Shown here: piece by piece, positions 10,300 to 21,178 of the stretch
Layout of the letters: the number at the start of each line of letters is the position of its first letter
Position numbering within the stretch: the first letter of the stretch is position 1
From: Galeopsis tetrahit
Taxonomy: Eukaryota; Streptophyta; Magnoliopsida; Lamiales; Lamiaceae
Direction: 5' to 3'
NCBI GenBank assembly: GCA_963675135.1
Contig: OY776121.1
Coordinates: 81,738,875 to 81,802,874 of the forward strand
DNA length: 64,000 bases
Notes under the pieces: generated by a model
Seen by the model: the letters and a program-made list of their open reading frames with translations, nothing else
Told to the model about the DNA's origin: nothing
Database searches by the model: none
Made by a program: the position numbers and the translations under genes

Positions 10300-13200
10300 A
10301 TGAGAGGAGCTCTGCTGAGGAATCTCAATTTCTACACTCGAAATCTCCATGTATACTCTCGCAATCTCAAACCTGCATTGTTCGTTACCAATGTCTCTAC
10401 CAATTCTTCTTATAAGAATCATGCCATCAGCAATGCGCAATTACGTTTTCCATCGAGAATGCGATTTTTATCGACCGAAAATGGAAATCCGGATCCGGAC
10501 TCAAAGCCAGAACCCGAATCTAGCGACGCCGTACCCAAAGAGAAGGAATCGGCGGTAGCTGAGGTAGAAGATGCAGATAACAAAGGTGGAGTTACATTTT
10601 TCTCTTCTAGTAAAAAATGTTCTACACACATACTATTATTATTTTATTAAAAAACAATTAATCTTGTGGTTACTGCGCATATTGATATATTGGTTACAAT
10701 TATTAGGTTGCTGGCGTGTGTGCAAAATTTATGTAATAAAAAAATTCCTTGATTTTTAAGGTCAAATTCATGAAGGTAGAGTTTCTGGATTAAGTAAAGC
10801 GAAATGTTACCAAATACTTGATACCCTCACTTCTTTTAAATTTTGGTTTTCTATATATATTTTCCAACTCATGTATGACTATTTACTTGAAAAATGTTTG
10901 TGTAACCTTGTAGTGAAAATATATGGTTAGACAAATAAGATTTGATCTAATAGATTGAATGGCGAGAAATATCATATATTAGCACTGTGCCACATGCTTT
11001 GGAATCTGATACTCTGTTGTTTTTGTTGCAACACAATTAATGATGATCGGATGCTATATGTTTTCCATATACTAACTGTATGAAGCTCCATTGGTATTAA
11101 ATTGTTTGCAGTACTGAAAGCGCAGATAGAGGACTATTTGCATAACTTCAATGAGGAGGCACTCCCAGATGTCTTGAAGTCTATTTTACTGAGAAGGCTT
11201 TCAGGGAAGTACGAAGAGGTGGATGATAGATTAATGGATGAGCTTAAAATGAAGCCACTAGATAATGTAAACGATGAAGATTTTGAATCAGATTTTGAGA
11301 CTATTCATGAAACTGATGATGAAATCGAAGATTTATACGATGCTAGGGACGTTACGATAAAGAGAATGGGATCTGATCCATTTTTCAACATGGATGACAA
11401 GAAATGGGATGATATGATTAAAGAGGCTACTGAGCATGGGGCTCTTACGGATATGAAGGAATGTGAAAACTTATTAGAGGATATGCTTAAATGGGACAAC
11501 CTTCTACCAGGTAATGTGATATAATTTGCTGTTTCCCGACATTTTAACCTAGACTAGATAACGCTAGTACATGTTGACTCTTTATTTATTATAATTTCCA
11601 GTTATTTTTCTGATTTTTAATAGTCAAATGGACTTATTTGGGGGTGTGATACTGTGATGTTTGGTTGGTTTCTCTGTTTCTGTTCTCTGGTAGCTGGACC
11701 ACTTTGTTTATAACCAGATGTTCCTCTTAAGCATAATGATTTGCATAGTTGAAGTACACTCCCAACTTTAGTGCTGAATGCTTAGCCAGTTTTTATTCTT
11801 TTTAAAGGATTTGAATAATAAAGAAATTCAGATGCCAGTATCAACTGTATTAATAATTTTAAAATTCTTAGAAAAGATTGCATCTTGCATGGAGTTAGGT
11901 TGTGTCTACAGGTTACAAGAGATATGGGTTCTTGGAGTATGAAACAGCGTGAAGGATGCGGACATCGTTGTGAAAAATATAGTTCATAACTTAATAAAAT
12001 GTTTTTTCTTGGTTTTGAGTCTGTTGTACGCTAATAAAACTACAGGGTAGTCAGTTCATTAATTACAGTGTTGCAGCTTCGTTGCATCAAAGTACTAATA
12101 TTCAACACTTTGTGACCTTAAATATAAACAGAGGTCGAGAAAAAAAATCAATACTTGAAAGGATGCAATATGCATACAAATCCGGTGATGATATTCTACT
12201 GAGACGCGGTGGAACCCCTTTTTTTAATTTTTTTTACCTGTGTGAAGGTACTAGGTAGATCAGTAGATGGGAAGGCAAGAAGAATGACTTGAGTTCAGAA
12301 AATTTTGTATTCCTCATTGCTAAGTTTTCTACTTATGGGTTGATAAATTTGCTCTGCTACATGTGTCGTGTGCAGCCGGTAGTCTGGAGGTTACTAATCG
12401 TGGACCAATCTCAATATTTTATGGCCTGAGTTCTTATTGTTTTTGAACTATATATTTCACTCAATTTATATTGTATATTGGCTTACATAACAATTTAAAA
12501 TTTGAAACTTCAAATTATCTGGTTAGTTTCATCGTATTTAATATGATTTGTTGGGAAAACTCTGCAAATTTGTTTAGATTCAAATCTTGACGTGTTCATA
12601 GTCGTGATTCTAATTTTGAAAATGGGCCTGTCGCAGATGAGATCAAGAAGAAGGTGGAAGAGAAGTTTAATGAGATAGGTGATAGGGTTGAAAGGGGAGA
12701 GCTTAATGTTGAAGAAGGTTATGCACTTTTCAAGGAGTTTGAAGATGAGATGGTCTTGGAAGCTGCTAAACTAATGGAGGAGGCAGAGGAACCTCCTGAG
12801 TTTGAAAAAATGACAAGAAACACGTTGCAACCAGACGACCCACCTGGTGAGGGTGTGATACTTAGGTGGCAAACTCGGGTGGTCTTTTCTCCCGGTGGTG
12901 ATTCTTGGCACCCGAAAAATAGAAAAGTGGTTCTGTCTGTTACTGTGAAGGAGTTAGAGTTAAGTAAGCATCAGTTTGCTCGATTGAGAGAGTTGGCTGG
13001 GAAGCGATACAATCCTGGGAAAGATGAACTTACTATAACCAGTGAAAGGTATGGCCATTTGCAGACACTTTCTTTTGCAAGCGTGCTTTTCTATTTGTTC
13101 GTTTCTCTGGTTTTTGGCAGAGATGTTAAAAAAACCATGACCCGTAGGGCTGGCCCGTTAAAACCAGAAAAAAAAAAAAAGGATTAGGGCAAGTTTTTCC

Positions 13201-14010
13201 TAGCGCTTTTAAATCCAGCCCCCCATTTAGCATGAAGCCCTAATGGGTTAGGCACGTTAGGGCCAGCCCATTTAGTATTTTTAAATTTAATTTTAATACA
13301 ATTATATGAAAATTTTACAAAACTAATTATTTTTATTGTTGTACTGTACATATTTTAGATGGAAGTAGTTAGACGATATATTTTGTTTAAATAGGAATGA
13401 ATAACTTTATGTTTGATTTTTTAATATTTGGTTGATGTGATTGATTCAATCAACAAAGCATGAGTTATAGTACTATTTTGTATGTATCATTAAATTTTAT
13501 ATTGTGAATTTAAATTCAATCATGTTATATAATTTCTTACTATGTAGACCAATAGTGGCCCATTTAGCCCAAAGCTTGCTAGGGTTAGAGTTAGGAATTG
13601 ACCGTTTAAAACCGAACTGTTTAGCTCGTAGCTCATTTAGCATGCAGCCCTATTAGGAACATCTATAATGTTTGGTAGCATGCAAATCCCGTTGAGTTTA
13701 CTACAGTCCCTGCAATAGGAGTGAAGCATGAGTTTTATTTAGTTTGCAAATATTGCTGCCTCTTTAACATTCCATATTTGACCTATAATTTTCATCACAT
13801 TATTTTGACATACATAGGTTTGAACATCGAGAAGAGAACAGAAAGGATTGCCTCAGAACTCTATTCTCTTTGGTGGAGGAAGCTGGAAAGGCTCAGGAAC
13901 TAGTCGAGGAAGCTCGAGTATCAGATGTGAAAGACAGACTTAAAGCTAATCCCAAGTTCATGCAGAGATTGCTAAGCAAGAAACAAGCTGCAGCACTGAC
14001 CCAACAATAA
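10300..14010 (+). CDS. mS35: Mitochondrial small-subunit ribosomal protein mS35
   Basis: mS35 is a mitochondrion-specific protein of the small ribosomal subunit (MRP-S28/S35 family), imported into the matrix. Four exons join in one frame: 10,300-10,585, 11,112-11,510, 12,637-13,048 and 13,818-14,010, all with GT-AG introns and matching phases, giving 429 residues. The first ~50 residues are rich in Arg, Ser and Asn with almost no acids (MRGALLRNLNFYTRN), a mitochondrial presequence. An acidic linker follows. The conserved core includes MGSDPFFNMDDKKWDDMI and, in exon 3, VKELELSKHQFARLRELAG and RYNPGKDELTI, the S24/S35-type fold. The C-terminus is a basic helix (LKANPKFMQRLLSKKQAA). The start ATG has a good context. 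Intron 3 carries a possible transposon remnant. The family is clear; expression was not tested. Confidence 0.9.
13145..13652. mobile_element. Possible hAT-like remnant in mS35 intron 3
   Basis: Starts tagggctggcccg and ends catgcagcccta, giving short inverted ends TAGGGCTG/CAGCCCTA. It contains repeated subterminal words (gggccagccca, catttagc). No 8-bp target duplication is visible, so the boundaries are uncertain. Confidence 0.35.
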
Positions 14011-16337
14011 CATTGAACTAGGTTTAGCTTTATTTCCTAAAATTTCTGCACAATATTTTGTGTAAAATTGATGAAGCCACCACATTTCATGTGGGAATTG
14101 TATTGTTGTTATGTGGCTTTTCTTTTTTCAGAAAACGATTGCACATCTTTTTTTGTCCAAGCTTTGTTTGACAAGTAAGAGGGATTAAAACTTCATTACG
14201 ACCAATTCGAATAAAGTCACAGTTTTTTCTGATATTTTCGAGTCTAATCGCAATCGTTTGAATGACCTATGCACTTCAATCTGGTGCTGCACTTTGCCCT
14301 CGTGACTCTTTTTAAGGGCCATACTCTTTCTCTATCAACATTATTCATACATGGTGTAGTCTTCCTGTTCATATTAACATGAAATTAGCCCCCAATCATG
14401 CAAAAAGGCTTTCTTACCTTTTAACAAAATCCAAACTCTTATCAAACACCCCCCACCAAAAAAAAAGGAGAAAAAGATCACAATTTTGAATTAATCCTTC
14501 AATTATTAGTAGTGCATTTGCCACTTGTAGCTTGGACTTTACAATCATAGGAAAGACAAATGAATTCGTGTGGCCTAGGATGTTTTGGCCTCTTACACCA
14601 CCCAAGTCGCCATAACTTGTTCAGACTCCAACAACATATGTTTCTTGATTTCTTTCTCTCGAACCATAATATTTTTTATTCGTAATTCTTCATTCTGGTA
14701 TGTATGCTCATTTTTTGACTTTCTTCATTCAACATTGTTGAGTGTTAAACTTAGACATTTTAGTTAAGTTTCGCACTTCATCAAGGCCTAATCAAGAATT
14801 CCCCCTATTTTCAGATATTTTAATTCTCACGCATCATTATATATACCTTTTTTTTTCTCATGTAAAATACTTCAAAAGAATGAAATTTCAATTTTATAAC
14901 ACCAACTCTCCCTGTTTCATACAGTTAGCCGTCTTTTTTAATTTGTATAGAATTAAGGAGCATAGTTTTTTTACACATTTACTCTTCATTAGTATGTATT
15001 TTTTCCTTTAGACAAAAGTTAATATATAAAGAGCTAGAATGTCAACTTGTCGTGTCAAGAGAGAAAAAAAGGACACATTAATATATTTTCAATAAAAAAG
15101 AGATATTGTAAAAATTAAATATAAATTGTTTAGGAAGATTCATGGTAAAAATAGTGAAAACGATCAACTTTTTAAAATGGTGTGAGTATATATTTTATTT
15201 TTCCCAAGTTATGTCGGCATTGCATCTCAAATGGGTAACATCCTTGCTAAAGTTAATAGTATACCATTCTTGCAAACAACCCCTAACTAGACATGATCAT
15301 AGTGTTAGGATAAATGAACTAATCCATGTTCTGTCTCCTGTGTTGTACTACTAATTATATATTAATTCAGTCATGTACAAGTACCATACTGTTTTTTTTT
15401 TTTTCGCTCAATTTTATGGTTATTGACGGAATTTTATGTAAATCAGCTTTATAGAACAACTGATTTGTAATTTGTGTGTATTTTTATGTAGTATTATTTG
15501 ATTCATTAAATACATGGATGGATTCCGGTTTTTTTTATAAGAAGACACAAAATAAATACTAATATAAAATTATATGTATGGGGTTAGGAATCATGTCTGA
15601 TTATCAAACACAGCCTTATAGTTAGTTGCTTGATTTCATAAAATATTAATTAGAGGAAGCTGGCAATAAAAAAAGCTGTTGATAGGAAAATAATAAAATA
15701 TATCCCAACATCACATCTTTAATTTAAAGCATTAAAGTCAAAAGTAGTTCCAGCAGAGTCCCTTTTCTTCATGTAGTGGATTTCTTTAAATATTTATTAT
15801 TATAATTATTTGTGCTGAAAAAAGAAATGAGGCAAAAAAGTGCAGTGGCTGTTTACTTGCACTTAAGATATTTTGAAGGCTCAGTTTTCTTAATTAAGTT
15901 TACATCGTCTTTTTGGGCAGACCATAATAATTCGATGCAACTTCCCTGGAGATAATGTAAGATAAAGGGCTCCTCCTCCCACTATTTTTAACGAAGTGAC
16001 AACTGTGCAAATTTCGCCACTTTTTATTGCTTCCTCATTTTTTGTCATCTTCACTTTTTATTACAATTTTTGTGCTAATCTGATGCAGAATTCTTTATAT
16101 CATAGTCTCAAGTGGCTAGATTATACATCTTGTTTCTTATATTTGTGACTGACGTGTCACCATGTCTCATTTGCATTATTATATATATAAACAACTCTAA
16201 AACATTAAAATTAAATTTTAGTCTTTGAGGGTACGTTTGTTCCGGGCTTAAGTGAATTTTATCATATTTTATGTGTTCATGAAATTCTTGAATTTGATAA
16301 ATTGGATGGATTTCTTTCGGAATTTTATAGGGTAATC

Positions 16338-16375
<38 letters not shown>

Positions 16376-17122
16376 TGAAAGATTGTGTGTATGCTAAATA
16401 AAAAAGATAGGGTACTAAATACTAGATATATAAGATTTGATGAGAAGCACTTGGTTGTACATGTTACACAATAATTGGTGTGCAACTAATACTATTTAAT
16501 GTAAACAATTGATATTGACTAAACTAATACTACTTCAGTCCATCACTTAATGTGATATTTACTGTTTGCATATGTTTAAAACAATTCATTATTTATTAAT
16601 ATATAAATGGTTGAATTGCTTTTTTTATGGAAGTTACATGATCAATCGAAGGAAATACCACAAAAAATAGATGGTTTTAGTATATAGTAATTTGATATAT
16701 AGTGTAATATTAAGATGTTTAAGAAAATAATTTAAAATAAAGGATTAGTACTTTAGAAATAGTTCAACTAAGTTAGGAACGAACCCTTTTGATAAAATAT
16801 ATTCAATGAGTCAAGGAAGATGCAAATTTTAGTAAATAACTTATACGGAAATATGGATATCCAGATTTTGGATAGCAAATAATTGATTAAATAAATGTAA
16901 TTTTACCGTAATACTCTTAAATAAAATATTATAATATTTAGTTAGGAGTATTTTCGACTTTTTATCAGATTCTGGATATTCAAAATTTGGATGTGTAGTG
17001 CCACCCTGACTTATAATACCATTGAAAAATATTCCTCCCGTTTTTCAATAAATTAATGATGTTTTAGCATTTTGCTCCTGTACACAAATAAGTGAAGTTT
17101 TCGAATTTTTACACCATTTGTT
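14011..17122. other. Intergenic sequence, no gene seen
   Basis: AT-rich with a (TA)n microsatellite at about 16,343-16,371. The first ~150 bp are presumably the mS35 3' UTR. The region just left of the retrotransposon (from ~17,030, cctcccgtttttcaataa) looks like the left part of an older repeat into which the LTR element inserted. Confidence 0.45.
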
Positions 17123-17127
17123 TCTAT

Positions 17128-18416
17128 TGTTGGGATATGAATCCTAGAACAAGTCCTAAATGATGAACAAAAGATAAAAGATAAAGTTTTGATAAGCCAA
17201 AAGAAGACTTGAATATTTTCTAAGTGTTGACTAATCTAGTCTAGTTGAGTTGAAGTCATCTTGAACAGATCAGTAGAATTCAAAAGACAAGTACAAGCTT
17301 AAAATAAAAGTACTATTAAAAGATAAGTACGATTTATAAGTACTTCATATATGTTCATATATGTTAGATTGTTACTGAGCTATTTAAATGTTGTATAGAG
17401 CTCATGTTTTTATATGTAATAGATAGATTTGTTGTATAGTTTATAAGTTGACTAAGCTTATATTATAAAAGCTTAAAGTAAATGTAATAGTCTTGGTAAG
17501 ATTAGTATAGTCTACTCTACTGTTTGAAGAAGGAAGACCAGACAAGAAGAGTCGAAGTCTACTACTCAAGATAAGAAGACTACACAAGACAAGTCAACTT
17601 GAAGTTAGTTACGAATACACGTATTAAAGATAAAATTGAAGAAGTTAGTTATGGAATAACTAATTCATAATGGAAACGCGTGGATTGATAAGAAGATTCA
17701 GTTGAAGGTAGTTATCAAGAAAAGTTGGTTACAACTTACTAAGTTCTTGAAAATTGAAGTCTATAAATACTTCATGATGGTGATCAATTAAAGACGACTG
17801 ATACACTGACGTTCATACACAAGTGAAGCATTATCAAAGATATATTTGAAGTTTACTCTCAGAGATTGATTAAAGTTCAGAAAGATAGCCAGAAGACAAG
17901 TGAAGAATCCAGAAGGCTACTACTGAAGAACAGAGAAGTTTTAAGTTTTTGTTTGTTATTTTTCAAGGTGCTAGATACTTGTAAAATTTCTAGTAAGATC
18001 GTAGACATATCTGGAGGTATAGTCTGTTGAAGATCTAAGTCTTCTTCTTGGGACTTTAAAGACAGGAATACACACTTGTACTCGATTGGAAGAGTTTAGT
18101 GGAAACATCACAACTGGGTTTGTGAGAGTGGACGTAGACAAGTTGTCGAACCACTATAAATCTTGTGTTTGATTTACCTTACAGTTTTGATTGTTAATTT
18201 GCTTAATTGGTTGAATTACTTAACTGATCTAGACTAGTTGAGTATAGAACAGAGTTCTCGAAAATAAGTTGAGTATAATCTTGAATTGGGCTCATTGATA
18301 ATTTCGTATTCCGCACATTGTACTTTGATATTTCGAAAGATTTTTGAAAAGTCTATTCACCCCCCTCTAGACATTTTCACTAGCTTACTCGTTATTAACT
18401 CAACTTGGGACCAACA
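17128..18416 (+). repeat. 5' LTR
   Basis: 1,289 bp, TGTTGG...CCAACA ends. It should hold the element's promoter and the transcript 5' end. It differs from the 3' LTR at a single visible position in the cgactgatacac word. Confidence 0.95.
17762..17769 (+). promoter_or_regulatory. Candidate TATA box in the 5' LTR
   Basis: TATAAATA within gtctataaatac lies in mid-LTR, the usual place for the U3/R promoter of a plant copia element. The same sequence occurs in the 3' LTR at about 29,667. The assignment rests on motif and position only. Confidence 0.45.
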
Positions 18417-18418
18417 AG

Positions 18419-18430
18419 TGGTATCAGAGC
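18419..18430 (+). other. Primer-binding site (initiator tRNA-Met)
   Basis: tggtatcagagc, two bases after the LTR end, is complementary to the 3' end of plant initiator methionine tRNA and primes minus-strand DNA synthesis. It is intact. Confidence 0.93.
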
Positions 18431-18615
18431 AGTAGTTTACAAACTGCTGTTTCTTGATAACCGACTCAAGACTTAGGGTGAAGTCTTGGTCCTTGACTGT
18501 TTTTGTATACGTGTTCTTGATCACATACTTGTATCATCCGTGTTTCGTGCTCCCTGTTCTTGACTTATCTGTTGTTCTTGATCATAACTCTACTTAGCAC
18601 TTATTTCTTGAAATC

Positions 18616-21129
18616 ATGTCTCTTGAGATCAGCGCTAACAAACTACCTAAGTTCCAGGTACAAGACTACGATTACTGGAAGCTAAGGATGGAAGCCATCT
18701 TCAGCTCCACTCACGACTTAATGATCTCCGTCGTTACTGAAGGTCCAATTGTGACCATGATCCCCAACACTGCTGCCCTTGATCCAAATCAACCAGTGGG
18801 TACACTCGTCAAGAAACCAAGGTCAGAACTTACCTCTGAAGAAATGAGACAGAATAATTTGGATAGCTTGGCCAAGAATTACATCTTACACACTCTTCCT
18901 AATGAGTATCTGGGAAAAGTGTTAAAATGTAAAACTGCCAAAGAAATGTGGGATCGCTTAGCTATCATTTGTGAAGGGACATCCCTAATCAAAGAAAGCA
19001 AGCTTTCCACTGCTGTCCAAAGATTCGAATCATTTCATATGAAAGCTGGTGAAACAATAGACCAGTTGGATACTCGTTTTACCAAAATCATGAATGACTT
19101 GGAAGTCCTTGGTAAATCTTATACTCCACGTGAAATCAATCTTAGGATTCTCAAAAGCCTTGATAGTCGTTGGAAGATGGTAAAAATGCTTGTTAAGAAT
19201 ACCCAAGATATAGACGTATGGACAGCAGAGACTATGTTTCAAACTCTAAAGGCTCATGAGTTTGATCTAGACGAAGATGAACCCATAGTAAGTAGTGACA
19301 GAGAACATGCTGTATCTAAGAACGTTGCTTTTAAGGCTAGTTCGTCTAAGATAGACAGGTCTAAGACTAAGTCTAGGTCTGCTTCTGTTAAAGACGAGTT
19401 AGATACTGATCTTAGTCTGAAGGATCAGGTAAGCCTCATGGTTAGAAAGTTTGATAGGCTGAATAAACGTTTCGGAAGATATAAGAAGTTCTATAGAGAG
19501 CATAGAGGGTCTGCTTCTAAGAACTCGTCTGAAACCAGACGAGACCGAAACTCGTCCGAAAGGAGAGACGAAGTCTCGAAAGGTAACAGACAAGATAGAG
19601 AGTCTGATGGTAGGAAGATTACTCGTTCTGATAGACGTGATAAACGAAGGAACAACTCTCCTATTAAAAAGGCTACTAATGATCTTGTGTGCTATAACTG
19701 TGAGAAACCAGGTCACTACATATATGAATGTCCGGACCTGAGTACTGATGATCGAGAAGAACGCAAAGCACGAAGAGAAAGAAGATACAACCGTGGTAAG
19801 AAGGTAATGATGGCCAATAATGACTCTGACTCTGACTCAGACGAGTTGCCATCATCCTCATCTAGCTACCCGTCTGAACCAGATCACGATGAAACATTCA
19901 TAGTTGATGATGGTCTATGCTTCATGGCTAAAATCGACCAAGAGGTATCATCTGTTACTTCCTTTCAATCATGTGATGAATCAGATTCTGATGAAAGTGA
20001 CACTGCCAGTAGCCAAGTAGGGAGTAGTCTTCAGCACTCTACTAGTGCAGTTGAAGACGACCTCCTACTTGCCAACAAGGCATTCATTGAAGTCAGTGAT
20101 GAAAACATCACCTTAAGACAAGAAATCATTGATCTTAAGGAAGCTCAGTCTAAAGTAGATCCTAACATAACAGTCCTAAATGAACGCTTGCAAGAAGAGT
20201 TGAGACAACTCAAAGACAAGTGTGCATTGACAGACAAGTTGTATCAAGACCTACTTAACACACATGCGACTGAGAAACATGAATTCAATGTCTTACAAAG
20301 CAAGCTCAAAAAGCTTGAAGAACGTAATAAGTTCTTAGAAACCGAGGTTGTCACATTAGACCTTAAACTTACTGACCTGGTTAACTCATCTAAGGTTAAC
20401 CTTGAATTGTCAGATAGGTATAGGGCTCCTGCTGACAAGACAGGCATAGGTGCTGAGACACCCAGCTCGTCTACTCTAGTTCCTAAGAACCCTACTATTT
20501 TCATCTCAAGCTCTTTGACTAATGATAAAGGAAAAGAACCTTTGATATACGATATTGACACTCCATCAAAAGGTACTGTAACAAAACAAGCTCGAGTTAA
20601 CATTCCAATTACCAAAGGTGGTAAAAAGAAAGTTAACAACAAGCCTGTTCCGTTTAATACGAGTCAACAAAGGACTAGGAATCGTGGACGACCAAATCAG
20701 GTCAGATACGAGGACTGGTATCCAGAGGAGACTAGTACTAGACAAGTACAGACTAGACGACAAGTGTCTAGACCTCCTTTCATAAGGCAGTCTCAACTCT
20801 ACTCGTCTAGACCTAGACAGGAAGGTCCAAAATATCGTACACAAGCTGTTCTATATCCTCCACCTTTGTCATATGATATCAAAGGAGAAGAAAGACCTAA
20901 ACATGTCTATAAACCGTATGGACCTAATGCATATAAACCTTACCCTGACTATCATAGACAAGTGCCTGCTCAAGTAGAGATTAAGTCAAAAGGCTATCTC
21001 CAAAGAGTAGACCCGAACTCGACTGATAGGCCAGATAAGGACAACAAGGTCTTATTTTGCAACAAATATGGTCGAAAGCTTAGAAGTCAAACTTGTTCAG
21101 GACTCCAATGTATATTTGGATTCCATTGA
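18616..21129 (+). CDS. Retrotransposon Gag (copia/SIRE), 837 residues
   Basis: Capsid/nucleocapsid protein that would form the virus-like particle. The N-terminus (KLPKFQVQDYDYWKLRMEAI, residues ~9-28) and the following ~190 residues are a UBN2/DUF4219-type capsid region. A CCHC zinc knuckle, CYNCEKPGHYIYEC, sits near residues 358-371 and is preceded by a long Arg/Lys/Ser-rich stretch that would bind RNA. Residues ~485-590 form a heptad-rich coiled coil, typical of the enlarged SIRE Gag. The C-terminal third is basic and polar. The frame ends at TGA 21,127-21,129; pol follows in another frame, so no simple Gag-Pol fusion is made from this copy. The frame is intact over its full length. Confidence 0.88.
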   Translation: MSLEISANKLPKFQVQDYDYWKLRMEAIFSSTHDLMISVVTEGPIVTMIPNTAALDPNQPVGTLVKKPRSELTSEEMRQNNLDSLAKNYILHTLPNEYLGKVLKCKTAKEMWDRLAIICEGTSLIKESKLSTAVQRFESFHMKAGETIDQLDTRFTKIMNDLEVLGKSYTPREINLRILKSLDSRWKMVKMLVKNTQDIDVWTAETMFQTLKAHEFDLDEDEPIVSSDREHAVSKNVAFKASSSKIDRSKTKSRSASVKDELDTDLSLKDQVSLMVRKFDRLNKRFGRYKKFYREHRGSASKNSSETRRDRNSSERRDEVSKGNRQDRESDGRKITRSDRRDKRRNNSPIKKATNDLVCYNCEKPGHYIYECPDLSTDDREERKARRERRYNRGKKVMMANNDSDSDSDELPSSSSSYPSEPDHDETFIVDDGLCFMAKIDQEVSSVTSFQSCDESDSDESDTASSQVGSSLQHSTSAVEDDLLLANKAFIEVSDENITLRQEIIDLKEAQSKVDPNITVLNERLQEELRQLKDKCALTDKLYQDLLNTHATEKHEFNVLQSKLKKLEERNKFLETEVVTLDLKLTDLVNSSKVNLELSDRYRAPADKTGIGAETPSSSTLVPKNPTIFISSSLTNDKGKEPLIYDIDTPSKGTVTKQARVNIPITKGGKKKVNNKPVPFNTSQQRTRNRGRPNQVRYEDWYPEETSTRQVQTRRQVSRPPFIRQSQLYSSRPRQEGPKYRTQAVLYPPPLSYDIKGEERPKHVYKPYGPNAYKPYPDYHRQVPAQVEIKSKGYLQRVDPNSTDRPDKDNKVLFCNKYGRKLRSQTCSGLQCIFGFH

Positions 21130-21178
21130 ACTCGACTAACCCCCAAGGACCCCAATAAACAAGGAGGGTACCTAAATT

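Noticed and set aside
13049..13187. Read-through extension of mS35 exon 3
   Set aside because: The conserved frame continues correctly only by splicing at 13,048 to 13,818; the extension turns into Lys-rich transposon sequence.
16343..16371. (TA)n tract as an origin or regulatory site
   Set aside because: Ordinary dinucleotide microsatellite with no further support.
18419..18430. tRNA-Met gene
   Set aside because: Only the 12-base complement of the tRNA 3' end is present; it is the retrotransposon primer-binding site.
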